Part shown: in pieces, positions 25,665 to 33,049 of the stretch
Layout: every line of letters starts with the position of its first letter
Numbering within the stretch: the first letter of the stretch is position 1
From: Opitutaceae bacterium
GTDB taxonomy: Bacteria; Verrucomicrobiota; Verrucomicrobiia; Opitutales; Opitutaceae
Direction: 5' to 3'
Assembly (NCBI GenBank): GCA_030648295.1
Contig: JAUSID010000084.1
Coordinates: 1 to 35,845, forward strand
DNA: 35,845 nucleotides
The notes under the pieces: model-generated
Databases searched by the model: none
Told to the model about the DNA's origin: nothing
What the model saw: only the letters and a program-made list of their open reading frames with translations
Program-made: the position numbers and the translations under genes

Positions 25665-28343
25665 ATGAAAACGAAACTTTCGCCCGGGTTGCGCCGCTTC
25701 GTTTCTTTCCTCGGCGCCGCGCTGGTGCCGCTCGCCCCGGCGGCGCCGCTGGGCGACACGGCCGTGGGCACCGGGACGGTGCTCGGCAACGCCCTGAACC
25801 CGGGGCCGGACAAGTCCCGCGCCCAGGATCCGGAGTGGCCGGTCGCGAAGCACACGCCGACGGGTCAAATGTTCAAGCTGCCCTTTGCGGTTCCCGACGT
25901 GCGCAAAGCCGCGAGCGGCTGGGAGTACTCGGGCCAGGTCGAGGTCGGTTATATCGGCGGCGATGCCGACGAGCAGAGCGCGCGGTTCCAGATGTACCAG
26001 GACATCGACGAGACGGCCTATGTGAACAATTTCGCGTTCCAGCTCCGGAAACCCGAGAGTGCTTACACGGTTGACCTCACGGGTGGCGGGGCCGGCCGCC
26101 ACGATCAATATTACGGGCTCCAAGTCGGTCGCGCCAACGACTGGAAAGTGAAGCTGTTCTTCAGCGAAATCCCACACGTGTTCACCGATCGCTATCGGAC
26201 ATTGTGGAACGGAATCGGCACGAGCACGCTGACGCTGCTGCCGGGAATGACACCGGGTGGCACCACCCCGACGGCGGCGGACAACGCCGCGGTGGCCGCG
26301 GCGACGGCACGCGAGCCGGTCACGCTGGGGCTGACTCGGAAGAAGAGCGGAGTTCGCCTCGACTTGTCGCCGACGCAGAGCTGGAAAGTCTACGCCAGCT
26401 ACTCCCTTGAAAACCAGAAGGGCGCCCGGCCCTTCGCCGCCGTGTGGGGCAACAGCGGCGGCACCGCGCCGATGGAAATTGCCGAGTCGATCGATTACGA
26501 CACGCAGGAGGTGCTCGCCGGCATCCAATACACGGACGGACTGAACGCGCTGAACCTCCGTTTTGCCGCTTCGATATTCGAAAACCAGATCGATACGCTC
26601 ACCTTTCAGGAGCCGTATCGGATCGCGCCGGCGGCCGGCGTCACCACGGTGCCGGCGGCGGGGGCGTATACCCAGGGCCGGTTCGACCTCACCCCGAGCA
26701 ACGACGCCTACAATTTTCGCGCGGAATACACGCGTTCAATGCCCGACTTCCACCGGGGTTATCTCACCGCGGTCGTTTCCGCGGGGAAATGGCGGCAGGA
26801 CGACAACCTGATCCCGTACATGATCACCCCGAACGTCGCGCAGGCCAACGTCACCCGGCTGCCCGGCGGAAACTGGGATTCCGTCACCGCGCTGAGCCGC
26901 CGCACCACCGATGCGGTCATCGACACGCGGCTCGCGGATCTCACGCTCTCGCTCAACCCGACGCCGGCGCTGAATTTGAAGGCGAAGGCGCGCTATTACG
27001 AGACGGACAACAACACCGATCCGTTCCTCTCCGTTAATCCGAACGCGACCTATGTCGACACCGACAACACCGTCGCCGGAAACCAGTCGCGCGGGCTGAC
27101 CCTCGACGGCGTAACCGGAGTCTGGGGACGCCCGTTGAACGACGGGAGCGGCCAGTCGATCCTCTTTGGTACCAACAGCAACCCGGCCGGCAATGTCGCA
27201 ATCAAGAGCAAGCCCTACGCCGCTGAACAATATCGCTTCAACGCGATGGCCGATTACCGGCTGAACAAGATCTCGTCCGTCAACGCCACGCTCGAGCGCG
27301 ACACCGTGGAGCGCCGCCTGCGGGAGCGGGACCGGACGTGGGACGACCGGCTGAAGGTCGGCTACGTGAACCGCGGGCTCGGCGACTCGATGCTGCGTGC
27401 ATCGTACGAGGTCGCCCGCCGGCGGGGCACGGACTACGTGCCATCGCATTACGACGAGTATTTCAGCCCGGCGCTCGTCGCCATTCCGGCGACGGCCGGG
27501 ACGAACGTTTCCAGCTGGATTCGGATGAACAGTGGCTTCCGCTCGCTCGAACTGGCGGATCGAAACCAGCACGTCGTCAACGGCCGGTTCGACACGATGC
27601 TGGCGAAGAACCTCGATGTTGGCGTCTCCGGGCAGCTCAAGAACTCGAATTATCCGAACTCCCCCTCCGGCCTCACCCGCGACGACCTGCGTTCCGTGAA
27701 TCTGGACCTCAATTACCAGCCTTCGCCGAGGCAAACGATCTATGGTTTCTACTCGCACCAGTTCGGCCGGATTCGGCAGGCGGCGATCGCGTCGGGCAAC
27801 GGCAACGCGGTCATTGGCCAGCCCAGCGCCTTCGGCGTCATCACGCCCGCGAATGCGGTGGAAATCGGTTCGGCGCCGGGCGGACCGATCTTTCCGCTCC
27901 TGAACGCATGGACGGCCGGAAGCACCGATCGAAACCACGTAATTGGCGCCGGGCTGAAGCAGGACATCGGCAAGGCGATCCTCAACATCGACTACTCCTA
28001 CACCACCGGACGCACGCGCATCATCTACACGTACAATGTCGGTGGCGCCGTTAACGCCGCCAACGCCCCCTTTGCCGGCGAGCGCATGCCCGATGTGGCA
28101 ACCGACGTCAGCTACGTCGACGCGAGCCTGCGGTTCCCGCTGACGGAGCGGCTTTCGACCCGGCTGGTTTACCGCTACCAGAAGGAATCCATCCGCGACT
28201 GGCATTACCGAAATCTGGATACGACACCCGTGGTGCTGGGTGGCAATGGCGCCGCGGCGCTGCCGACCGCGCTCATGCTGGATGCCGGACCGCTGAACTA
28301 CCGGGTGAACTGGTACGGTGTGATGCTTCAGCTGAAGCTGTGA
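25665..28343 (+). CDS. MtrB/PioB-family outer-membrane beta-barrel
   Basis: This 892-residue protein has a signal peptide (MKTKLSPGLRRFVSFLGAAL, cut near APAAP). The body is a series of alternating amphipathic strands with Tyr/Phe/Arg at strand ends, for example GWEYSGQVEVGYIGG, QSWKVYASYSLENQKG, TIYGFYSHQFGRI and KAILNIDYSYTTGRTRI, and ends VNWYGVMLQLKL, a normal last strand for an outer-membrane barrel. Size and the neighbouring decaheme gene fit MtrB/PioB, the sheath that holds the cytochrome in the outer membrane. I do not see the N-terminal CxxC of Shewanella MtrB. Start ATG 25665 lies at the signal peptide; the frame is open upstream within the cytochrome gene and that part is not used. 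Confidence 0.85.
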   Translation: MKTKLSPGLRRFVSFLGAALVPLAPAAPLGDTAVGTGTVLGNALNPGPDKSRAQDPEWPVAKHTPTGQMFKLPFAVPDVRKAASGWEYSGQVEVGYIGGDADEQSARFQMYQDIDETAYVNNFAFQLRKPESAYTVDLTGGGAGRHDQYYGLQVGRANDWKVKLFFSEIPHVFTDRYRTLWNGIGTSTLTLLPGMTPGGTTPTAADNAAVAAATAREPVTLGLTRKKSGVRLDLSPTQSWKVYASYSLENQKGARPFAAVWGNSGGTAPMEIAESIDYDTQEVLAGIQYTDGLNALNLRFAASIFENQIDTLTFQEPYRIAPAAGVTTVPAAGAYTQGRFDLTPSNDAYNFRAEYTRSMPDFHRGYLTAVVSAGKWRQDDNLIPYMITPNVAQANVTRLPGGNWDSVTALSRRTTDAVIDTRLADLTLSLNPTPALNLKAKARYYETDNNTDPFLSVNPNATYVDTDNTVAGNQSRGLTLDGVTGVWGRPLNDGSGQSILFGTNSNPAGNVAIKSKPYAAEQYRFNAMADYRLNKISSVNATLERDTVERRLRERDRTWDDRLKVGYVNRGLGDSMLRASYEVARRRGTDYVPSHYDEYFSPALVAIPATAGTNVSSWIRMNSGFRSLELADRNQHVVNGRFDTMLAKNLDVGVSGQLKNSNYPNSPSGLTRDDLRSVNLDLNYQPSPRQTIYGFYSHQFGRIRQAAIASGNGNAVIGQPSAFGVITPANAVEIGSAPGGPIFPLLNAWTAGSTDRNHVIGAGLKQDIGKAILNIDYSYTTGRTRIIYTYNVGGAVNAANAPFAGERMPDVATDVSYVDASLRFPLTERLSTRLVYRYQKESIRDWHYRNLDTTPVVLGGNGAAALPTALMLDAGPLNYRVNWYGVMLQLKL

Positions 28344-28363
28344 TCGCGCGGCTCCGACTCCAC

Positions 28364-28843
28364 ATGAAATCCAAGTTTCTCGCGCTCCTGGTTGCCGGCG
28401 GCGTCATCGCCGGCGCCTCATCCTTGCTGCTGGCGGCCGACGCCGGCTCCGGTCCCCGCGTCGTCAAGATTCGCGCGGGCGCGGACAACGTGATGAAGTT
28501 CGACGTCGCCAGCATCACCGCAGCGCCCGGCGAAACGATCAAGGTGGTCGTCACCAATGCGACCACGCTCCCGAAAAACGTGATGGGCCACAACTGGGTG
28601 CTGCTGACGAAGGGCACCGACCCGGTGGCCTTCGCCGCATCGGCGGCCGCGGACGCGAAGGACGGCTACATTCCGTCCAAGGCGAAGGATCAGGTGCTCG
28701 CGTTCATCGCGCTGCTGGGTCCGGACGAGGTGGGCGAGGTGACGTTCAAGGCGCCGGCCGAGCCCGGCGAATATCCCTTTCTGTGCACCTTCCCGGCGCA
28801 CTGTCTCGTCGGCATGAAAGGCGTGCTGGTAGTGAAGAAGTAG
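28364..28843 (+). CDS. Azurin-like cupredoxin (type 1 copper protein)
   Basis: This 159-residue protein has a cleavable signal peptide (residues 1-25, ending LLLAADA). The mature part matches azurin: MKFDVASITAAPGETIKVVVTN, then MGHNWVLL with the first copper ligand His76, and EYPFLCTFPAHCLVGMKGVLVV with Cys141, His146 and Met151. All four type 1 copper ligands are thus present. An extra Cys147 next to the second His is unusual. Azurins shuttle single electrons in the periplasm. It starts 20 bases after the barrel gene stop, so it is very likely part of the same operon and may be the soluble partner of the decaheme conduit. Confidence 0.93.
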   Translation: MKSKFLALLVAGGVIAGASSLLLAADAGSGPRVVKIRAGADNVMKFDVASITAAPGETIKVVVTNATTLPKNVMGHNWVLLTKGTDPVAFAASAAADAKDGYIPSKAKDQVLAFIALLGPDEVGEVTFKAPAEPGEYPFLCTFPAHCLVGMKGVLVVKK

Positions 28844-28943
28844 GGAGCGGGAACAATCCAAAGCACACAGGGAGCGGCTCGCCACCGGTGCAGTTTGATC
28901 GTCACCGCGTGCTCCACCCTTGGTCGCTCACTGATCAGCCGAC

Positions 28944-29007
28944 CCTCCGCCCCTCCGCCCCTCCGCGCCTCCGCCCCTCTGCCCCTCCGCCCCTCCGCGC
29001 CTCCGCG
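28944..29007. repeat. Tandem repeat of 8 bp, eight units
   Basis: Eight copies of CCTCCGCC or one-base variants (CCTCCGCG, CCTCTGCC) run head to tail. The tract ends 2 bases before the stop codon of the convergent regulator gene. On the minus strand it is a G-rich run that could form quadruplex structures in the regulator's 3' untranslated RNA. Confidence 0.85.
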
Positions 29008-29009
29008 CC

Positions 29010-29729
29010 TCACTCCTCGCCCAGCAGCTTCCGGAATCGCGCCTGGAGTTCGTCGACGTCGCGAACGATCAAGCGCGAACCGTCGATCTCGATCAGCTCT
29101 TCGTCGCGCAGTTTTGCGAAGGTTCGCGAAAGCGTTTCGCTGCTGGTGCCGAGCTCCGCCGCGAGCACCCGTTTCGTGGAGCCAAGCGCAATCTCCACCC
29201 GGCCGACTGCGCCGCGCGGGCAATGCTTCACGAGCCAGTTGAGAAAACGCGTCTCCACGTCCTTCAACGTCAGGTCCTCGACCAATCCGACGAGCACGCG
29301 CAGGTGCTGGCTCATCGAGCCGAGCATCCGCAATCCCAGATCCGGCCGCCGGCCAATCAGCGCCAGAAACGGCGCCTTCGGCACCATCACCACGCTCGAC
29401 GACTCGAGCGCGCGCGCGTTGGCGGGATAACCGCGCTCGCTCGCGAGCGACGCCTCGGCCAGTGATTCGCCGGGTCGAAACACATAGATGACCTGCTCCT
29501 TCCCGGTGGCGCTGACGCGGTGGACATTGATCGCGCCTTTCTGCACGACATAAAATCCCTCGGACGGATCGCCTTCGTGGAAAAGATACGAGTCCTTCGA
29601 CAGCGTGCGCAAAACCGAGAACGCCGCGATCGCGTCGAGGTCACCGGGCGGAAGACCCGAGAACAACTGGCATGACCGCAGCGTTGCCGCCAACGCGGCG
29701 GTCCGGAGCGGAGTGATGTCGGAAGGCAC
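29010..29729 (-). CDS. Crp/Fnr-family transcription regulator
   Basis: With the GTG start at 29729 this encodes 239 residues. The N-terminal cyclic-nucleotide-binding-like barrel includes LFSGLPPGDLDAIAAFSVLR, DSYLFHEGDPSEGFYVVQKG and FRPGESLAEASLAS. The C-terminal winged helix has KRVLAAELGTSSETLSRTFAKL as helix-turn-helix and D-G-S-R-L-I-V as wing. There is no N-terminal Cys cluster, so it is not an iron-sulfur FNR; its ligand is unknown. The frame is open up to 29909, but the upstream part is shared with a repeat and reads poorly. It converges with the electron-transfer operon and is the natural candidate to control it. The first 65 bases of the gene and the region before it are duplicated at 30655-30832. 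Confidence 0.88.
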   Translation of the reverse strand: MPSDITPLRTAALAATLRSCQLFSGLPPGDLDAIAAFSVLRTLSKDSYLFHEGDPSEGFYVVQKGAINVHRVSATGKEQVIYVFRPGESLAEASLASERGYPANARALESSSVVMVPKAPFLALIGRRPDLGLRMLGSMSQHLRVLVGLVEDLTLKDVETRFLNWLVKHCPRGAVGRVEIALGSTKRVLAAELGTSSETLSRTFAKLRDEELIEIDGSRLIVRDVDELQARFRKLLGEE

Positions 29730-29842
29730 GATCCCCGAGTGAACCGCGCCCTTCGCGTCCCGCCACCTCAAAATTTCGGGATGCACCGGTCGTGTCGGCA
29801 ACTTCGGCGCAGGAATCCGGCATAGCGAAACGCGTGAGCGTT
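29665..29842. repeat. 178-bp direct repeat, copy 1 (5' end of the Crp/Fnr gene)
   Basis: This segment recurs at 30655-30832 in the same orientation, offset 990 bp, with 3 differences in 178 bases (at 29799, 29816 and 29822). It covers the first 65 bases of the regulator gene and 113 bases upstream, probably with its promoter. Such identity points to a recent event. Confidence 0.95.
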
Positions 29843-29877
29843 TCGTCTGTATGGCGAAAGCCTCACGGCTTCCGCTA
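29825..29877. repeat. REP doublet (two related palindromes)
   Basis: CGAAACGC-GTGA-GCGTTTCG (29826-29845) is followed 7 bases later by GCGAAAGCC-TCAC-GGCTTCCGC, a second stem with one mismatch. Both have four-base loops and the outer ends TAGCG/CGCTA are also complementary. This is the form of a paired REP element. Repeat copy 1 ends inside the first stem. Confidence 0.7.
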
Positions 29878-30132
29878 CACCGGCGTCCGGGTTCGAAACC
29901 GCCCCCCAATTCCCATCCCCTGTCCGCTTAGCCGTAATTATTCAGTCAACCGCGAAGATTGAAGGTTGGGGCATCCCGCCGCCATGCGCGGCTGCACGGC
30001 TGTTTTCGCAACGGGCCTTGCAATCAGCGGACTGACCCCGTGCGTCCGGCCCTCCTTTGGATCGTCCGAGAGGATTGGAAACTGCAATACCCGGTTCCTT
30101 GACAGGCTGATACGACGTTCCAAGTTGGCGGC

Positions 30133-30549
30133 ATGGGGAAAGTCGTCGTCAAACTCAAGCTCACTAACCAGGCCGACCTCGTGCTCAAGCGCCGTCGGCT
30201 GCTCAAGGGTCGCAAGCCTCGCACGCTGGAAATCGAAGCTCTCGTCGATACCGGCGCAACCCGCCTCTACCTCAAGCCCAGCGTGCTGCGTGCACTCGGG
30301 CTGAGAAAAAGCGGCACGGTGAATTCCCGCACCACCAACGGCGACCGCCTGCGCAACGTTTATGAACCCGTGCATCTGGAGCTGATGGGACGTCACGGAG
30401 ATTTTGGTGTCGTGGACATCGACGAATCCGTTCCGAACCTGCTCGGCCAGATCCCGCTCGAGTATCTCGATCTCGTAGTTGATTCTAAGGCCCAAGCCCT
30501 CCGCCCCAATCCCGCGCACGGCGACAAGCAGATGAGCGAAGAGTATTGA
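30133..30549 (+). CDS. Retropepsin-like (clan AA) aspartic protease
   Basis: This 138-residue protein contains EIEALVDTGATRLYLKPSVLRALGL, the active-site D-T-G-A motif with its following flap-side helix, and later LLGQIPLEYLDLVVD, the usual second half of the pepsin-like half-fold. Single-domain bacterial proteins of this kind are thought to work as dimers; their substrates are unknown. It has no signal peptide. It stands alone between the two copies of the 178-bp repeat and is followed by a GC-rich hairpin. The position suggests that it came in with, or was trapped by, the duplication. Confidence 0.85.
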   Translation: MGKVVVKLKLTNQADLVLKRRRLLKGRKPRTLEIEALVDTGATRLYLKPSVLRALGLRKSGTVNSRTTNGDRLRNVYEPVHLELMGRHGDFGVVDIDESVPNLLGQIPLEYLDLVVDSKAQALRPNPAHGDKQMSEEY

Positions 30550-30552
30550 GAG

Positions 30553-30576
30553 GCCGGCCGGCTCCGTCCGGCCGGC
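30553..30576 (+). terminator. GC-rich hairpin after the protease gene
   Basis: GCCGGCCGG (30553-30561) pairs with CCGGCCGGC (30568-30576) across a 6-base loop, starting 4 bases after the stop codon region. It lacks a T-tract (TTCCCGCC follows), so it may be a weak terminator or a REP hairpin. Confidence 0.5.
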
Positions 30577-30654
30577 TTCCCGCCATCAATCGGCGCATTC
30601 CGTTTTGTTTTTCAATGCGTGACTGGGACGGAACGAAGACTTGCGTCGGGGGCG

Positions 30655-30832
30655 AACTGGCATGACCGCAGCGTTGCCGCCAACGCGGCGGTCCGGAGCG
30701 GAGTGATGTCGGAAGGCACGATCCCCGAGTGAACCGCGCCCTTCGCGTCCCGCCACCTCAAAATTTCGGGATGCACCGGTCGTGTCGGTAACTTCGGCGC
30801 AGGAACCCGGCGTAGCGAAACGCGTGAGCGTT
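30655..30832. repeat. 178-bp direct repeat, copy 2 (truncated Crp/Fnr 5' end)
   Basis: This is the second copy of 29665-29842. On the minus strand it encodes the start of the regulator (I-V-P-S-D-I-T-P-L-R-T and on to R-S-C-Q) and then runs into unrelated sequence, F-A-P-D-A-S-L-R, with a stop at 30612. It is thus a promoter plus a dead gene start. The spacer 30833-30986 contains the palindrome TAACACTGTTA and no gene. Confidence 0.95.
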
Positions 30833-30986
30833 GGTCCGGATATCCGTCCCGCTTTCCAACAAAGCCCTTACCACCGGAGAGCATGACTTGATCTGCCGGA
30901 ACTTATGAAGTTGTCTGCCATCGATGCACCCCTCCGCAGTAAGGCAGTCGAGTAAGGCCCAATAACACTGTTAGCGAAGAACACCC

Positions 30987-31478
30987 ATGCACTCCGCGTC
31001 CGACATGAGAAGTCACTTGGAACACCGTAAATCGATTTTGCATGAGTTCGTGACTAATCGTCGCAGCGTTTCCCGTAACGGTGCGAATTGCTATTTCGAC
31101 GCCACATTGATCACCTGCCGAAGCCTCTGGGCTTTGCTCGGCGTATCCTCGAATAGTCGAAGTGAGACGGACCTTAAGACGGCAGTCGGAACGAAGCTTT
31201 CGTTCGCAGATTTAGCTGCACGGTCGGCGCGCGATTGCCCTTGGCTGGAGATTCGGGCGAATATCGCGCCCGAAGTAGTTATCGAACCGTTTAGGTCCGA
31301 AGCTGAACTCGATACTCTTCCGGAAAAGAAGGAGATCGTTAAGGTCCTCGCCGCCGCCAACAAGTGTGTCGCGCATTTTGCTGATATTCTTCATCACGGC
31401 GTCGACGAATATGAGTTAGAAAGCGTAGCCCGAAGGCTGCTCGATGAAATCACCCGGCGAATCAAAATACCGGCCTAA
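30987..31478 (+). CDS. Hypothetical protein, accessory region
   Basis: This encodes 163 residues starting M-H-S-A-S-D-M. It is soluble and mostly helical, with KKEIVKVLAAANKCVAHFADILHHG and a final ESVARRLLDEITRRIKIPA. Codon choice is less GC-biased than in the genes before 29 kb, which suggests transfer. I do not recognise the family. The stop codon TAA lies inside GCCTAAC, and GTTAG precedes the start by 16 bases, a placement that recalls an integron cassette. It has no operon partner on the same strand closer than 130 bp. Confidence 0.65.
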   Translation: MHSASDMRSHLEHRKSILHEFVTNRRSVSRNGANCYFDATLITCRSLWALLGVSSNSRSETDLKTAVGTKLSFADLAARSARDCPWLEIRANIAPEVVIEPFRSEAELDTLPEKKEIVKVLAAANKCVAHFADILHHGVDEYELESVARRLLDEITRRIKIPA

Positions 31479-31610
31479 CCAGTCGCCACAGCGCAACGCC
31501 CACGGTCGGGGGCTTCGGCGACGCCAAGATTTCGTTTTCATGTTTGAATTGATCATCATCCCTCAGCCCAGTGGGCGTGGCTGACCTCGGACGTTGATAT
31601 AGCCGAAAAA

Positions 31611-31913
31611 ATGAATAAGCGCCGTAAGTGGGTTCTCACAGCCGCAGCAGTTTGTTTCGCAATTGTTCTCTTGTTCCCGCCATGGGAAGCAACGTCGGTA
31701 TTCGCGGGCCAGACTTCGCCGCCATTTTCCGAAGGACACCATTTTGTGGGCAGAGCGGCACATTCATCGATTCGGCTCAGTCCTGATTCTTCCGCCACGT
31801 TCGAATACGTACATACGATCTTGTGGTGGCGGGTCGCGGTCTACCTTGCCTTAGTGGTGCTCGGTGCTGCCGTAGCGTGGCTGTGGACAGGAGCAATGAA
31901 GGAAGTCCAATGA
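31611..31913 (+). CDS. Small two-helix membrane protein
   Basis: This 100-residue protein has a Lys/Arg-rich start (M-N-K-R-R-K), a first membrane helix WVLTAAAVCFAIVLLFP, an outer loop of about 45 residues rich in Ser and His, and a second helix WWRVAVYLALVVLGAAVAWLW. Both ends should face the cytosol. The family and the function are unknown. It sits in the row of small plus-strand genes, with non-coding spacers of 132 and 129 bases on its two sides. Confidence 0.6.
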   Translation: MNKRRKWVLTAAAVCFAIVLLFPPWEATSVFAGQTSPPFSEGHHFVGRAAHSSIRLSPDSSATFEYVHTILWWRVAVYLALVVLGAAVAWLWTGAMKEVQ

Positions 31914-32042
31914 TCTCGTTTCAGAGGGCCGAACCGCCGCCAGCGCCAACGATCATGGCCGTTACCTCTCCTGCTGCGCAGGAGCCGCGCCAGCCGTAGG
32001 CGTGGCTCTCATCTTGAACGTTCGTTGCAAAAAAGACCACCT

Positions 32043-32336
32043 ATGACAACTCCACCAAGCACACTGGAAGAAGCGTTCGCTCAATACCCCGAGACTCCAC
32101 TCGTATCCGCAGAATTACGAAGTGCGGACGGCAAAGTGATCGCGAAAGGATCGGCGCTTCCTCCTGAGCCAGGGCGCAGGCTTACGTTTTATCCATTTCA
32201 GATCGAACAAGAGGGTACTCTGCTGGAGACTGCGAATATCCTGTTTCTGTGCGCGGATGCCAAAGAGATGTCGCTTGCCAAGGGGGAGAAGTGCCCGTGC
32301 TCAGGAATTGTTCACTACCATTTTGATCGGGCATAA
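32043..32336 (+). CDS. Small hypothetical protein
   Basis: This encodes 97 residues starting M-T-T-P-P-S-T. It reads as a small beta-rich protein: PLVSAELRSADGKVIAKGSAL, then GRRLTFYPFQIEQEG and ETANILFLCADAKEM, then K-C-P-C-S-G and H-Y-H-F, which may form a metal site. No signal peptide or known family is seen. The AT content is higher than the flanking core genes. ATG 32043 was preferred over an in-frame start 6 codons upstream. Confidence 0.6.
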   Translation: MTTPPSTLEEAFAQYPETPLVSAELRSADGKVIAKGSALPPEPGRRLTFYPFQIEQEGTLLETANILFLCADAKEMSLAKGEKCPCSGIVHYHFDRA

Positions 32337-32373
32337 GCCAAATGGGGGCAAACATGGGTGTCCGGTATTGCCA

Positions 32374-32670
32374 TCATAGATACGCCTCCAAGCGCCGCTG
32401 GAAGTGCGGCAACGCGGCCAGCCAGGGAGTCTTATGCTCCAGGTAATACCGTACCAGCCGGATGAACTGGCAGGTCAATTGCGTGGCGTGGCGCACCATT
32501 GCCCGAGCCGGTGCACGGCATTCGGCGGATTGCTCTTGGGAGGCGAAACGACGGGGTCGGTTCGAACCGGCTGACCTCGGACCTGAGCTACTTTTTTCAG
32601 CGTGGTTCGCAAACACGTGGTCGTGTTTCAGTTCCATACATATAGTGGCGGAGGCATATTGAATGTTCAA
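32374..32670 (-). pseudogene. Possible gene relic
   Basis: The C-terminal 45 residues of this minus-strand frame (RHATQLTCQFIRLVRYYLEH, K-T-P-W-L, then FQRRLEAYL) look like a natural amphipathic protein end, whereas the first half reads as noise. It may be the last part of a transposase or another helical protein, but I cannot assign it. Otherwise the spacer 32337-33049 holds only the repeats at 32691-32730 and the leader of the next gene. Confidence 0.25.
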
Positions 32671-32690
32671 GCACGTAATCGAACTATGCT

Positions 32691-32730
32691 GTCATGCTTT
32701 TTGTCATGCAGCGTCATGTATATTGTCATG
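32691..32730. repeat. Four GTCATG direct repeats, 10-12 bp apart
   Basis: GTCATG occurs at 32691, 32703, 32713 and 32725, that is about once per helical turn. Three of the four are TGTCATG. Evenly phased short repeats can be binding sites of a regulator or replication iterons. They lie about 320 bp before the Lit-like protease gene. Confidence 0.5.
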
Positions 32731-33049
32731 TCGTGCGATACCAATGCGCTACGTTGCTGGCGAACGTGCGGGCGTTACTGGCGACCATAACCGAGTCCCT
32801 GTCATCCTCAACAGATCGGTGAAGTCTCCTCGACGCTACCTCTGGACCTCACGAGTGGACATGGCGAGCGGCCGGGATCGGAATCCGATGCGAAGAAGGG
32901 CCACGAGTCTGACGGCAGACTGCCGATTGCGCCGGAACTCGCAGGTGGGCGAAATCGCTAAAAAGTCGAGGACTAAGAAGCAAGAATCTCGTTTCATTCG
33001 CCAGCCACGCGAAAACCCGACACGTTTGCGTGTATATATAGGTAATCCT

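Noticed and set aside
26736..28205. 489-codon minus-strand frame opposite the barrel gene
   Set aside because: It is a shadow of the MtrB/PioB-like gene; no domain or start context is seen.
28944..29007. CRISPR array
   Set aside because: The 8-bp tandem units have no spacers. No other regularly spaced repeats with unique spacers and no cas genes were seen in the window.
29730..29909. Longer Crp/Fnr protein starting at 29909
   Set aside because: The only start there is TTG, and the extra residues come from a REP doublet and the duplicated upstream segment. GTG 29729 gives the normal family length.
32663..33049. N-terminal extension of the Lit-like protease
   Set aside because: The added residues read as translated repeats and noise (Cys/His-rich from the GTCATG array). 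ATG 33050 has a ribosome-binding site and opens a sensible protein.
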